Positions 45,409 through 54,430 of a stretch of 64,000 nucleotides of DNA are shown here, piece by piece. Origin of the DNA: Myroides odoratus DSM 2801 (GTDB lineage: Bacteria; Bacteroidota; Bacteroidia; Flavobacteriales; Flavobacteriaceae); the NCBI RefSeq assembly GCF_000243275.1, contig NZ_CM001437.1:1183050-1247049 (forward strand), in the 5' to 3' direction. The notes beneath the pieces were generated by a model. The model was given only the letters and a program-made list of their open reading frames with translations. It ran no database searches and was not told the DNA's origin. Each line of letters starts with the position of its first letter. The first letter of the stretch is position 1. The translations under genes and the position numbers were made by a program.

Positions 45409-47592
45409 TGCCATTTCACGCAATTGTTGTACTGGCTTTGAAAACCAAAACAATTCAAAGTCAGTAGAACAACTCGTTTCAAAACTCGTTTTCATCTCTT
45501 GATAGGTTTTCGTTTGCGTGGTACTTCCCTTTAATTCTTCAATAAAAGAAGCAAACCAATCCCCTTCTTCTTGGTCTAAACTAATGGTTAGAGTATCATT
45601 TTTAGTATAAAAAATAAGGTCAACCATTTCACGTGCTTGTCCTTTTTTCTTTTTTGTAAAATATTCTTTATATGGATACGTACCTAACCACACGATTTTT
45701 TGATTTCCTCTATAGGTAGGTAAAAGTTCACTTTCTAAACAAGAGGCAATATAATCTGGGCGAATAGAGGTACGAGGGACTTTGAAATCAAACCACTCAT
45801 TCAACGGCCAATCCAAACACATGCCATGCATAAAGTTAAACAGGGATTTCTTTAATCCAAAAGAAAACTTATCGTGAATAGCGCCATTCATTTCGACATG
45901 AGGAACATCATTATTCGCAAAAGCACTATGCTCTGTCTTCTGTGCAATTACTTTATATTCATCTGGATTCATTCCTACTGGAGAGTGTGCAGTCATTGCA
46001 AATTGATGCCAAAATCCAGATTGCATAATACCCGCTTCAAATAATTGACGAACCATCTCCAAGCTGTCTATGGTTTCTTGTGCGGTTTGCGTTGGAAAAC
46101 CATACATCAAATAGGCGTGAACAAGAATACCTGCTTCCGTAAAATTGCGATTTACACGAGCCACTTGTTCTACCGTTACTCCTTTTTCAATCAACTTCAG
46201 CAAGCGATCTGATGCAACTTCCAACCCTCCTGAAACAGCAATACATCCTGATGCCTTCAATAGAAAGCACAAATCACGAGTAAAACTTTTCTCAAAGCGA
46301 ATATTGGTCCACCAAGATACTGTGATTTTTCTTCGAATAATTTCCAAAGCTACTTCACGCATCAAAGCCGGTGGCGCCGCTTCATCCACAAAATGGAATC
46401 CCGTTTCTCCCGTCTGCTCAATTAACGTCTCCATTCGATCGACAATCAATTTAGCTGCTACAGGCTCATATACCTTGATATAATCCAAGCTAATATCACA
46501 AAATGTACATTTTCCCCAATAACAACCATGTGCCATGGTTAACTTATTCCAGCGTCCATCACTCCACATACGATGCATCGGATTGACAACTTCAATTACG
46601 GAAATATAGTCATTGAGCTTTAAGCTTGAATAATCGGGCGTCCCGACTTCTGCTTGTTTATAATCTCGTTTAAGTGGGTTATTGATATACACCACTTTGT
46701 TATCCTTACACACAAACGTGCGTTTTAATTCTTCTTGTGCTAATTTTCCTTCAACATGGAGAATTAGATTTTCTAAAGGCGCTTCCCCATCATCCAGGGT
46801 AATGAAATCAAAAAACTCAAATACTCTGGTGTCCGATAAGGAACGTAACTCCGTATTGGGGTATCCCCCACCCATTGTTACTTTTATTTCGGGATGATTT
46901 TGTTTGATCCATTGCGCACAGCGAAAAGCACTGTATAAATTACCTGGAAAAGGCACTGAAAATCCAACAATCTTGGGATTAGATTGAGCAACAATCCCCG
47001 TTAAAAGTTCAACGGTCAATTCATCAATAAAGGTTAAAGGTTGCTGCAACGACTCATACAACTCATCAAAAGTATGCGCTGATCGCCCTAAACGCTCGGC
47101 ATAACGACTAAACCCAAAATGAGGATCAACTGTATCAACAATTAAATCCGCGATATCTTCAAGATACAACGTCGCTAAATGCTTCGCTTGATCTTGTATC
47201 CCCATCGAGCCAAAAGCCCATTCTAACTCTTCTAGCTGATCAAATCGAGAAGCTCTAGGTAAAAAATCTTCTTTGATAATGGTGTGTGCAAACGTTGGGT
47301 TTTTTCCCTGTAAAAATTTAATTACAGCATCTATCGTAGCAATATACTCATTTTCTAAAGCCAACATACGATGCGTATTGCCATTAACCTCCCCTACGAC
47401 TGTGTGAATATGATCGTATAAACGAGTCAATCCTTTTTTACTAAACAGTCGCAGAATCACTTCAATTCCCAAATCACTTTGATAGCTTGAAATGGATAAG
47501 GTATTCAAAAAACCTGTAATATAAGCTGTTGCTGGATACGGTGTATTCAGCTGTGTAAAAGGCGGAGTAATTAATGTAATTGTCGTTTGCAC
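45394..47592 (-). CDS. Cobalamin-binding-type radical SAM protein
   Basis: 732 residues from GTG 47592; the TTG at 47613 lies within a promoter box (TAATTTTG, 47611-47618), so I reject it. The N-terminal half has the Rossmann-like cobalamin-type domain (IVGFSVPFPGNLYSA ... KVTMGGGYPN) without an obvious DxHxxG. The radical SAM core begins at HGCYWGKCTFCDISLDYI (about residue 353). The cluster cysteines are spaced CX4CX2C rather than the usual CX3CX2C. Further motifs are VSGGLEVASDRLLKLIEKGV and LVHAYLMYGFPTQTAQETI. Probably catalyses a methylation or other radical reaction, but no substrate or precursor peptide gene is nearby. Confidence 0.85.
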   Translation of the reverse strand: MQTTITLITPPFTQLNTPYPATAYITGFLNTLSISSYQSDLGIEVILRLFSKKGLTRLYDHIHTVVGEVNGNTHRMLALENEYIATIDAVIKFLQGKNPTFAHTIIKEDFLPRASRFDQLEELEWAFGSMGIQDQAKHLATLYLEDIADLIVDTVDPHFGFSRYAERLGRSAHTFDELYESLQQPLTFIDELTVELLTGIVAQSNPKIVGFSVPFPGNLYSAFRCAQWIKQNHPEIKVTMGGGYPNTELRSLSDTRVFEFFDFITLDDGEAPLENLILHVEGKLAQEELKRTFVCKDNKVVYINNPLKRDYKQAEVGTPDYSSLKLNDYISVIEVVNPMHRMWSDGRWNKLTMAHGCYWGKCTFCDISLDYIKVYEPVAAKLIVDRMETLIEQTGETGFHFVDEAAPPALMREVALEIIRRKITVSWWTNIRFEKSFTRDLCFLLKASGCIAVSGGLEVASDRLLKLIEKGVTVEQVARVNRNFTEAGILVHAYLMYGFPTQTAQETIDSLEMVRQLFEAGIMQSGFWHQFAMTAHSPVGMNPDEYKVIAQKTEHSAFANNDVPHVEMNGAIHDKFSFGLKKSLFNFMHGMCLDWPLNEWFDFKVPRTSIRPDYIASCLESELLPTYRGNQKIVWLGTYPYKEYFTKKKKGQAREMVDLIFYTKNDTLTISLDQEEGDWFASFIEELKGSTTQTKTYQEMKTSFETSCSTDFELFWFSKPVQQLREMALLVV

Positions 47593-47610
47593 CCTAGATA
47601 ATTTAAGAGA

Positions 47611-47618
47611 CAAAATTA
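47611..47618 (-). promoter_or_regulatory. -7 element (TAATTTTG) of the radical SAM gene
   Basis: Consensus TAnnTTTG on the minus strand, 18 bp before GTG 47592; it decides the start codon choice. Confidence 0.55.
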
Positions 47619-47728
47619 CCTACATTTTCTTAGTATAAATAATATTTTAAAAAAATCTCTAGCAAAAGATTTATTTTAAGTTAATTTTAAGTTATATTTA
47701 CTACACACTCAACCCAAAAACTAATGAT

Positions 47729-49633
47729 ATGAAGTATTTTTCACTACTAATATTACTAATCACATCTAATTTAATATATTCTCAACGAATAAACCCTGAT
47801 GACGTTATTGTAATATGCTCTAACCAACAAATAGTTGGGCAAACACCTCAAAGTACCAATTATACGAATTTAAGAACGTCTTGTGGTCCATTTAGTCCCT
47901 TATCTAGTTCATTAACTCTTTTCTATGTAGAAATAAAATCAGGTTCTACGTTTACATTTGTAATCAGCCCACAAGCAGCTGTTGATTACGATTTTGCTTC
48001 TTGGAAAAATCCTAACTTTGCCAATTTAGGTCCTGGTGATCGAGGCTCCCAAAATGACGGAGTAGATGCTCGTCAGTACAATATTGGTTTATCTCTTACC
48101 GAAACGATGTTATGTGAGGAGCCAGGGGCAACTACTTGGTTAGGCAACACAGCTACTGTACCAGGAATGGTTAGATATTATGATGTGCAACCTGGGGATG
48201 GTATTTTGATTGCTGTCAATCGTTGGTCAGCAACCGATGCTGGTTTTACCTTATCCTTTGGTGGTGACGCTGTATTAAACTGTGATCTTACAGAAAAGAA
48301 CTATGAACAATGTGATGAGAACTATGATGAAAAAGAAATTTTCGATTTAGATTTTATCAAATCAGATATTAACAATATCGACAATACTTTCATAATTGAC
48401 TTTTTTGAATCGGCAGATGATGCTACTAATCAAACGGCGACAAACTTCTTAGCATCTCCTTATACTGTTCAATTCGAAGATAGTCCAAAACAAATATATG
48501 CGCGTTTTAAAAGAACTAATGGAATATATTTCAAAACGATGAAAATCAATCTCATTGTCAATGAAGTACCGCAAAAACCTAAAGAGCCTTTAAAATACGC
48601 CTTATGTGTCGAAGAATTAAAAGATAAAGAAAAGCTAGCCACGTTCAATTTGACTCAATTTGAAAATAAACTCAACGAAAACAATATTGGAAAGATTGAC
48701 TTCACTTATTTCGAACCATTTAATGATACCATTCGCAAGATTAGTAATCCAACTAAATATAGCTCGATGCGTAATACCCTTACCATACGCATGACCATTG
48801 ACGATAAATGTCCGATTGATATTCCTTTACAATTAATTGTCAATGATATTGACATTAAATCAATGGCTTTCACGTATTCTGAGCTTTGCGCAACTGAAAC
48901 AGAAACGGGACTGGTTTACGATTTAAATCAAACGTTAAGTACCTTATTAAGCAATAAAGACGAGACAAAATACAACATTCAGTTTTTTAATTCACCTGAG
49001 GATGCAGAAAGTGAAACGAATGCTCTAGAGGATCCTTCCAATCACTTGGTGCCTTACTATCAAGAACAGCTTATCACCGTTAAAATAACAGATAACAATA
49101 CCTGTTCGACGCAATCTGAAATTCGTCTGCATGCCGTTCCAAGATTTAGAATGGAAGACCAAGTAACCACCGAATGTACTCCTTATAGACTTCCAGAATT
49201 ACCGGAGGGGTATGCGTATTATTTAGAACCAAATAAACAAGGAAATAACATCAAATTGAATACACCTGAAAGTATCTTTTATGGACCTAAAACCATTTAT
49301 ATCTATGCGACAAAAGACTATGGACTTCCAGAGTTAAACGATTGTACCTTTGAAGATAGTTTCACCGTGACAACTGAAGGCTGTATCATTGCTAAAGGAA
49401 TCTCTCCTAATGGTGATGGTCTCAATGACTATTGGGATCTCGAGCCTTATGGTGTAATTAATCTAAAAATATTCAATCGATATGGTGTTGAAGTTTACAA
49501 AAAAACAGGAGGATATAAGAACGAATGGTATGGCCAATCAAATGGCAGTACCAAACTACCAAGTGGAACGTACTGGTATTATTTTGAAGCCATCACGGGT
49601 GTTTATTCCGGATGGATTGAATTAATGTATTAA
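47729..49633 (+). CDS. Secreted protein with type B T9SS sorting domain
   Basis: 634 residues with a signal peptide (MKYFSLLILLITSNLIYSQ). The first 180 residues form a beta-rich domain; the middle has cysteine-containing repeats of about 90 residues (ALCVEELKDKEKLATFNL, ELCATETETGLVYDLN) seen in many flavobacterial secreted proteins. The C-terminus (about 550-634) is the gliding-motility-associated type B signal: GISPNGDGLNDYWDL, LKIFNRYGVEVYKK, LPSGTYWYYFEA. Probably exported by T9SS. Monocistronic. Confidence 0.9.
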   Translation: MKYFSLLILLITSNLIYSQRINPDDVIVICSNQQIVGQTPQSTNYTNLRTSCGPFSPLSSSLTLFYVEIKSGSTFTFVISPQAAVDYDFASWKNPNFANLGPGDRGSQNDGVDARQYNIGLSLTETMLCEEPGATTWLGNTATVPGMVRYYDVQPGDGILIAVNRWSATDAGFTLSFGGDAVLNCDLTEKNYEQCDENYDEKEIFDLDFIKSDINNIDNTFIIDFFESADDATNQTATNFLASPYTVQFEDSPKQIYARFKRTNGIYFKTMKINLIVNEVPQKPKEPLKYALCVEELKDKEKLATFNLTQFENKLNENNIGKIDFTYFEPFNDTIRKISNPTKYSSMRNTLTIRMTIDDKCPIDIPLQLIVNDIDIKSMAFTYSELCATETETGLVYDLNQTLSTLLSNKDETKYNIQFFNSPEDAESETNALEDPSNHLVPYYQEQLITVKITDNNTCSTQSEIRLHAVPRFRMEDQVTTECTPYRLPELPEGYAYYLEPNKQGNNIKLNTPESIFYGPKTIYIYATKDYGLPELNDCTFEDSFTVTTEGCIIAKGISPNGDGLNDYWDLEPYGVINLKIFNRYGVEVYKKTGGYKNEWYGQSNGSTKLPSGTYWYYFEAITGVYSGWIELMY

Positions 49634-49665
49634 TATTTAAAATAAAACCGTATTTTTACTATGCT

Positions 49666-49703
49666 TAAAAAGTTTTACTATCTTGATAGTAAAACTTTTT
49701 TTT
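49666..49703 (+). terminator. Terminator after the type B cargo gene
   Basis: AAAAAGTTTTACTATC/GATAGTAAAACTTTTT stem with a TT loop and T-run; it ends about 32 bp before the bshC start. Confidence 0.92.
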
Positions 49704-49735
49704 TAAAACAAACTTTCTAATTGACCTTGTGTCTT

Positions 49736-51325
49736 ATGACTATACCTACAATTACATTTCAAAACTCTGGTTATTTTTCCAAATTAATGGTTGATTACCT
49801 CAACCAAGCGGAGAAATTAAAGCCATTGTATCAACATTTTCCCACTTTAGCTAATTTTAAACTGCAGATAGAAGCCAAACAACAGCATTTTTCAACTGAA
49901 AAACGCCGTGTTTTACACGATGCATTAGTTGAACAATATCAAGGCATTGATCTATCCGCTGCAACTAAACAAAATATAGCTTTATTGCGAGAGGAAAACA
50001 CGTTTACCATTACAACAGGACATCAATTGAATTTGTTCACAGGTCCGCTGTATTTTCTTTATAAAATTGTTTCTACCATCAATTTGACGGTAGAGTTGAA
50101 ACAACAATACCCTGCTTACAACTTTGTTCCTGTCTTTTGGATGGCAACCGAAGATCACGATTTTGAAGAAATTAATCACTTCTATTTTCAGGATAAGAAG
50201 ATTTGTTGGGATCAAGAAAGCAAAGGCCCTGTAGGTCGTTTGAGTACAGCAACTTTAGACAAGGTATACGAAGTATTTAAAGGGCAATTAAATGCTGGGG
50301 ATCATGCTAAAAAACTCAAAACTTTATTTGAAGAGAGCTACCTCAAACACGACAACTTAGCTGATGCCACCCGTTATTTAGCCAATGCATTATTTGAATC
50401 TTATGGCTTAGTTATTGTCGATGGAGATCATGCTCAGCTGAAATCTCTTTTCGCACCTAGTATACAACAGGAATTGCTGCAACAAAATGCCATTCAAGAG
50501 GTAGAGAAAACCTATGCTATTCTTGAGGATTACTTTGTTCAAGTAACACCCCGAGACATTAACTTATTTTACATTCAGGACCAATTACGCGAGCGTATCA
50601 TTTGGGACCAAGATCGATTCAAGATTAACAATACAACGCTTTCTTTCTCCAAAGAAGAGATACTAGCAGAACTGAGTAATCACCCAGAGCGTTTCAGCCC
50701 TAATGTAATTTTGCGTCCTCTATACCAAGAAACCATTCTGCCGAATTTGTGTTATATCGGTGGAGGAGGAGAATTAGCATATTGGTTGCAATTAAAACCA
50801 GTCTTTGATTTACATCAGGTTGATTTTCCTATGTTATTGTTGAGAAATTCAGTACTACTGGCTACAGCAAAACAGGTCAAAAAACTAGATAAGTTACAAC
50901 TTACGTGGTCTGATATTTTTGCTCCTGCAGAAGTATTACTACAAAAGAAATCAGCCGAATTATCTGATGTTTCTTTTGACTTTGACGCACAACGTCAGGT
51001 GTTGCAACAACAATTTGATCAACTCAGATCACTTGCCAAACAAACCGATGCTTCGTTTATTGGGGCAGTAAATGCGCAAGAGAAAAAACAAATCAAAGGG
51101 CTTGATCACTTGGAAAAACGCTTACAAAAAGCAGAAAAGAAAAAGAACAAAGAAGTACTTGATCGAATCTTGGCTATTCAACTGGAATTATTCCCTAAAA
51201 ATAGTCTGCAAGAGCGTTATTATAACTTTGCACAGTTTTATCAAGAATCAGGAGATGACTTAATACAAAAACTAGTCGAACAGCTCCGACCATTAGAGCA
51301 CGATTTTGATATTATAACCGTATAA
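49736..51325 (+). CDS. bshC: Bacillithiol biosynthesis enzyme BshC
   Basis: 529 residues from ATG 49736 (MTIPTITFQNSGYFSKLM). Family hallmarks are TITTGHQLNLFTGPLYFLYKI, PVFWMATEDHDFEEI, LVIVDGDHAQLKSLF and YIGGGGELAYWLQLKP. BshC adds cysteine to glucosaminyl-malate in the last step of bacillithiol synthesis, so the organism very likely makes this thiol; bshA and bshB are not in the window. The upstream TTG at 49721 is not credible as the start. Confidence 0.94.
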   Translation: MTIPTITFQNSGYFSKLMVDYLNQAEKLKPLYQHFPTLANFKLQIEAKQQHFSTEKRRVLHDALVEQYQGIDLSAATKQNIALLREENTFTITTGHQLNLFTGPLYFLYKIVSTINLTVELKQQYPAYNFVPVFWMATEDHDFEEINHFYFQDKKICWDQESKGPVGRLSTATLDKVYEVFKGQLNAGDHAKKLKTLFEESYLKHDNLADATRYLANALFESYGLVIVDGDHAQLKSLFAPSIQQELLQQNAIQEVEKTYAILEDYFVQVTPRDINLFYIQDQLRERIIWDQDRFKINNTTLSFSKEEILAELSNHPERFSPNVILRPLYQETILPNLCYIGGGGELAYWLQLKPVFDLHQVDFPMLLLRNSVLLATAKQVKKLDKLQLTWSDIFAPAEVLLQKKSAELSDVSFDFDAQRQVLQQQFDQLRSLAKQTDASFIGAVNAQEKKQIKGLDHLEKRLQKAEKKKNKEVLDRILAIQLELFPKNSLQERYYNFAQFYQESGDDLIQKLVEQLRPLEHDFDIITV

Positions 51326-51326
51326 A

Positions 51327-51363
51327 AAAAGTCGGGGCGAATGATTCGCCCCGACTTTTTTCT
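51327..51363. terminator. Strong bidirectional terminator after bshC
   Basis: AAAAAAGTCGGGGCGAAT/ATTCGCCCCGACTTTTTT, a GC-rich 18-bp stem flanked by A- and T-runs between convergent genes. Confidence 0.95.
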
Positions 51364-51386
51364 TTTACCCTCTTTAAATAAAGAAC

Positions 51387-51806
51387 CTACTCTTTTTTTG
51401 TGTATCCCATTCCGCGAGATGCTGGCCAAACGGATTTAAATCCATATTGTTCATATAAGCGATAAGCTTCTCCATCTGCAATCAGGTTAATATAGCAGGA
51501 AACAGGTACATTTTCCTGAATGTATTCGTCCAATTTCTTCATAATTAGTTTACCCAATCCCTTTTTTTGATGGGCTGGTAACACACAAATATCCACAACT
51601 TGACAATGACAGGCTCCATCGCCTATCAATCGTCCCATGCCAATCACTTCCTTGTTGTTAGCCTCGTCTAAAATAGCAACACAACAAAGCGAATTACGCA
51701 AGCCAATAGCGGCAGCTTCTTTTGTTTTAGGCGATAACCCCGATTGTACACGTAAATTACAATACGTTTCGACTTCTATCATTTGATATACGGCTTGATA
51801 TTTCAT
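51387..51806 (-). CDS. GNAT-family N-acetyltransferase
   Basis: 139 residues. The acetyl-CoA motif is VLPAHQKKGLGKLIMKKLDEYI, preceded by GMGRLIGDGACHCQVVDICV and followed by YRLYEQYGFKSVWPASRGM, a common GNAT layout. The acceptor is unknown. Confidence 0.88.
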   Translation of the reverse strand: MKYQAVYQMIEVETYCNLRVQSGLSPKTKEAAAIGLRNSLCCVAILDEANNKEVIGMGRLIGDGACHCQVVDICVLPAHQKKGLGKLIMKKLDEYIQENVPVSCYINLIADGEAYRLYEQYGFKSVWPASRGMGYTKKE

Positions 51807-52219
51807 CTTATTCTATGATTCCATTAAAGGATGTAAGTACCGTCTTTTTTTTAATTCAACAAATTCATCCATTCCTTTTTATTTGTTAATTTCTATTTGA
51901 GGCGTTTGTGCTTTGTGAGATTTGTGCTTTGTGAGATTTGTGCTTTGTGAGATTTGTGCTTTGTGAGATTTGTACTTTGTGAGGTTTGTACTTTGTGAGG
52001 TTTGTACTTTGTGAGGTTTGTACTTTGTGAGGTTTGTGCTTTGTAAGGTTTGTGCTTTGTAAGGTTTGTGCTTTGTAAGGTTTGTGCTTGGTGAGGTTTG
52101 TGCTTTGTGAGATTTGTGCTTGGTGAGGTTTGTACTTTGTGCAGTTTAAACAACTCATATAAGATTTATCATGTATGAAGGCGAATACCATTCGCCCCTA
52201 CACCCTTTTCTCTTTTCCA
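51807..52219. other. Intergenic region dominated by a minisatellite
   Basis: Apart from the repeat array at 51899-52145 and unremarkable AT-rich flanks, I see no gene. The minus-strand open frames here are products of the repeat. Confidence 0.8.
51899..52145. repeat. 16-bp minisatellite, about 14-15 units
   Basis: Consensus GTGAGRTTTGTRCTTT in perfect 16-bp register from 51915 to 52138 (14 units), with partial units at both ends. Variants cluster: GAGATTTGTGC units first, then GAGGTTTGTAC, then TAAGGTTTGTGC. Related single units occur at 42536-42582 and 42844-42883. Confidence 0.95.
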
Positions 52220-52252
52220 ATAAAAAAAGCAACCTTTCGGTTGCCTTTTTAT
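52220..52252 (-). terminator. Terminator of the CNNM/CorC gene
   Basis: AAAAGCAACC/GGTTGCCTTTT stem with a TTTC loop and A-run. Confidence 0.9.
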
Positions 52253-53643
52253 TAGCTCTGTGCTATATCTTCTAGATGTTCATCTTTCAACGTTAATTGA
52301 ACCTTTTCTACCGAGTTTCGATACATATTGACTACTTCTCCTGTATAATGTTCTAAATCGATGATATCGCCTTCTTTTAATTCTTGATCAGGGCAAACTT
52401 CACTGATTAATCCCGCTAACGTATCATAATGTTCACTTTCTTCAAATTTGAAAGGCAACCAACGGTTGATATCAGAAATATTCGAGTGAGCATCCACCAT
52501 GTATACACCTTCACCAGTAGAAACTACGATTGGTTCTTCATTGTCGTACTCATCTTGAATTTCTCCTACTAATTCTTCTAAAATATCTTCCATTGTAACG
52601 ATACCTGTAAACTCTCCAACCTCATTGGTTGCAATTGCCATTTGCAAGTGCTTCGCTTGAAACTGTTTCAATACATTTTTAATCAATGCATTTTCCGAAA
52701 TATAAATAGGCTCACGCATTAAAGAAGCAAGAGATACATCCTCTTTATCCTTGATCATGGCTTTCATTAAATCTTTGGTATAAATTACTCCTTTGATATC
52801 ATCAAGGGAATCATCATACACTGGAAAACGAGAATACCCTTCTGTAATGGCATAGTCGATGGCTTCTTTTACGCTTGTATTGATTTCAATTGCTGAAACA
52901 TTTTTACGCAGCGTTTGAATATTGTTTACACGTCTATCATCAAAATCGAAAACATTTTGAATCAAAAGTCGTTCTGTTTCTTCAATTGCACCACCTGCTT
53001 GACTTTCGGTGATGATCATTTTCAATTCTTCTTCTGTGTGTATATCTGAACCATGTACGGGTGTAATACCGAACATACGCAAAATACCATTTGCTAATCC
53101 ATTCATCAACCAAATAATTGGTTTGAATACAAAATAGAATACACGCAACGGTAAAGCGATAGAGAATGTTGTTTTTGTAGGGAAATGAATCGCGATTGAT
53201 TTTGGGGCTAATTCACCAAAAACAATGTGCAAAATTGTAATAATAGCGAAGGCTATTGGAAATGAAATACTCTTGGCAACTGAATACCATTCTGGTCCAG
53301 TCATACCGAATAAATCAAATACCTTCATGATAACGGGAGTCAATGAACTTTCTCCAACCCAACCTAATCCTAATGAAGCTAATGTAATTCCTAATTGAGT
53401 TGCTGCCAAATAGGCGTCTAGGTTTGCAACTATATTTTTAGCAACACCAGCTACTTTAGAGTTTAATTCTTGATGTACTTCAATTTGTGAGGTTCTTACT
53501 TTTACAATTGCAAACTCTGCTGCAACGAAAAATCCATTTAGGAATACTAAGAATAACGTAAGCAATAACTTACCAATTGAAATTTCTTCGGGAACAATAT
53601 TAACGCTAGCTAATATTGTGATGATCTGGGGGTATGTGTCCAT
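52252..53643 (-). CDS. CNNM/CorC (hemolysin C-like) membrane transporter
   Basis: 463 residues. An N-terminal CNNM domain with four helices (LFLVFLNGFFVAAEFAIVKVR; YLAATQLGITLASLGLGWVGE; FGELAPKSIAI) is followed by a CBS pair (about 225-350; YSRFPVYDDSLDDIKGVIYTK, MEDILEELVGEIQDEYD) and a CorC_HlyC domain (about 365-450). The family is linked to Mg2+ or Co2+ transport or homeostasis. GldE of the gliding system is a paralogue of this family, but I cannot say that this gene is gldE. Its leader of about 72 nt may be structured. Confidence 0.88.
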   Translation of the reverse strand: MDTYPQIITILASVNIVPEEISIGKLLLTLFLVFLNGFFVAAEFAIVKVRTSQIEVHQELNSKVAGVAKNIVANLDAYLAATQLGITLASLGLGWVGESSLTPVIMKVFDLFGMTGPEWYSVAKSISFPIAFAIITILHIVFGELAPKSIAIHFPTKTTFSIALPLRVFYFVFKPIIWLMNGLANGILRMFGITPVHGSDIHTEEELKMIITESQAGGAIEETERLLIQNVFDFDDRRVNNIQTLRKNVSAIEINTSVKEAIDYAITEGYSRFPVYDDSLDDIKGVIYTKDLMKAMIKDKEDVSLASLMREPIYISENALIKNVLKQFQAKHLQMAIATNEVGEFTGIVTMEDILEELVGEIQDEYDNEEPIVVSTGEGVYMVDAHSNISDINRWLPFKFEESEHYDTLAGLISEVCPDQELKEGDIIDLEHYTGEVVNMYRNSVEKVQLTLKDEHLEDIAQS

Positions 53644-53753
53644 TTTATAAATTCAAAAGGTCCGCGTTCAATTTTTTTAGGGACCTGGAAGCGAAGTTTT
53701 AGTTTCATCGCCTTTTCATATCAAAATTAATAATTTATTTGATATAATATCAA
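53644..53753 (-). promoter_or_regulatory. Promoter and leader of the CNNM/CorC gene
   Basis: On the minus strand TTG (at 53751-53753), 21 bp, TAATTTTG (53722-53729) is a full consensus promoter. The -33 lies within a perfect palindrome TTGATATAATATCAA (53739-53753), a possible operator. The leader of about 72 nt contains AGGTCC/GGACCT pairing (53658-53663 with 53681-53686). Confidence 0.6.
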
Positions 53754-53861
53754 GGTTAACACTCGTTTTTTTCAAAACGGGTAATTAACTAGGTATCAAT
53801 AGGGTAAAACTTTTTATTTTATACCCTATTCTACTTATATCTTCTTATTTGTTCTTGTCTT

Positions 53862-54344
53862 TTACATTGATTTTGCATCAAAATGAAAAGGCAACATATT
53901 AAGGAGAGAAGGTGAATAACAAACAATTCCCTCTGCTCCCATAAAAAACATCTCAATAGGTTGAGCTTGTTTCACTTCATATTCTAATATACTCTGTCTG
54001 CATGCACCACAAGGAGGGATAGGATGATCCGTTACTTTTAAGTCTGATGTCGCTGAAATTGCTAGCTTTAAGATTCTTTTACCTGGATGTAAAGCTCCTG
54101 CTTGAAAAATAGCGGTGCGTTCTGCACATAAACCCGATGGGAAAGCAGCATTCTCTTGATTCGATCCTAATACAATCGTTCCATCCTCTAACAGTAAAGC
54201 AGCTCCTACGCGGAATTGAGAATAAGGCGCATAAGCATTTTTTCGAATGGCAATAGCCTGTTCCATCAATTCTTGATCTTGTTGTGCTAATTCGCGAATC
54301 GATTCATATTCAATGAAGGTCGTTACTACTTCTACTTTTTTCAT
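53862..54344 (-). CDS. cdd: Cytidine deaminase
   Basis: 160 residues. Zinc-site motifs are CAERTAIFQAG and IPPCGACRQSILEY; the substrate region is YAPYSQFRVGAALLL with NQENAAFPSG. It converts cytidine and deoxycytidine to uridine and deoxyuridine for pyrimidine salvage. It lies 86 bp downstream of porV, an arrangement I recall from other flavobacteria. Confidence 0.95.
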   Translation of the reverse strand: MKKVEVVTTFIEYESIRELAQQDQELMEQAIAIRKNAYAPYSQFRVGAALLLEDGTIVLGSNQENAAFPSGLCAERTAIFQAGALHPGKRILKLAISATSDLKVTDHPIPPCGACRQSILEYEVKQAQPIEMFFMGAEGIVCYSPSLLNMLPFHFDAKSM

Positions 54345-54430
54345 AAGTCAAACGATTAGAGATAAAAAATCCAAACTCGTTTTTGGTAAAACGGTTTGGA
54401 TTAGGGTACAAATATAATACTTTTCTTTTG

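Noticed and set aside
51886..52191. Open minus-strand frames of about 85-100 codons rich in TNLTKHKPHK-like repeats
   Set aside because: They are translations of the 16-bp minisatellite. Three units equal 48 bp, so any stop-free unit gives open frames; two overlapping frames are equally open and there is no start context.
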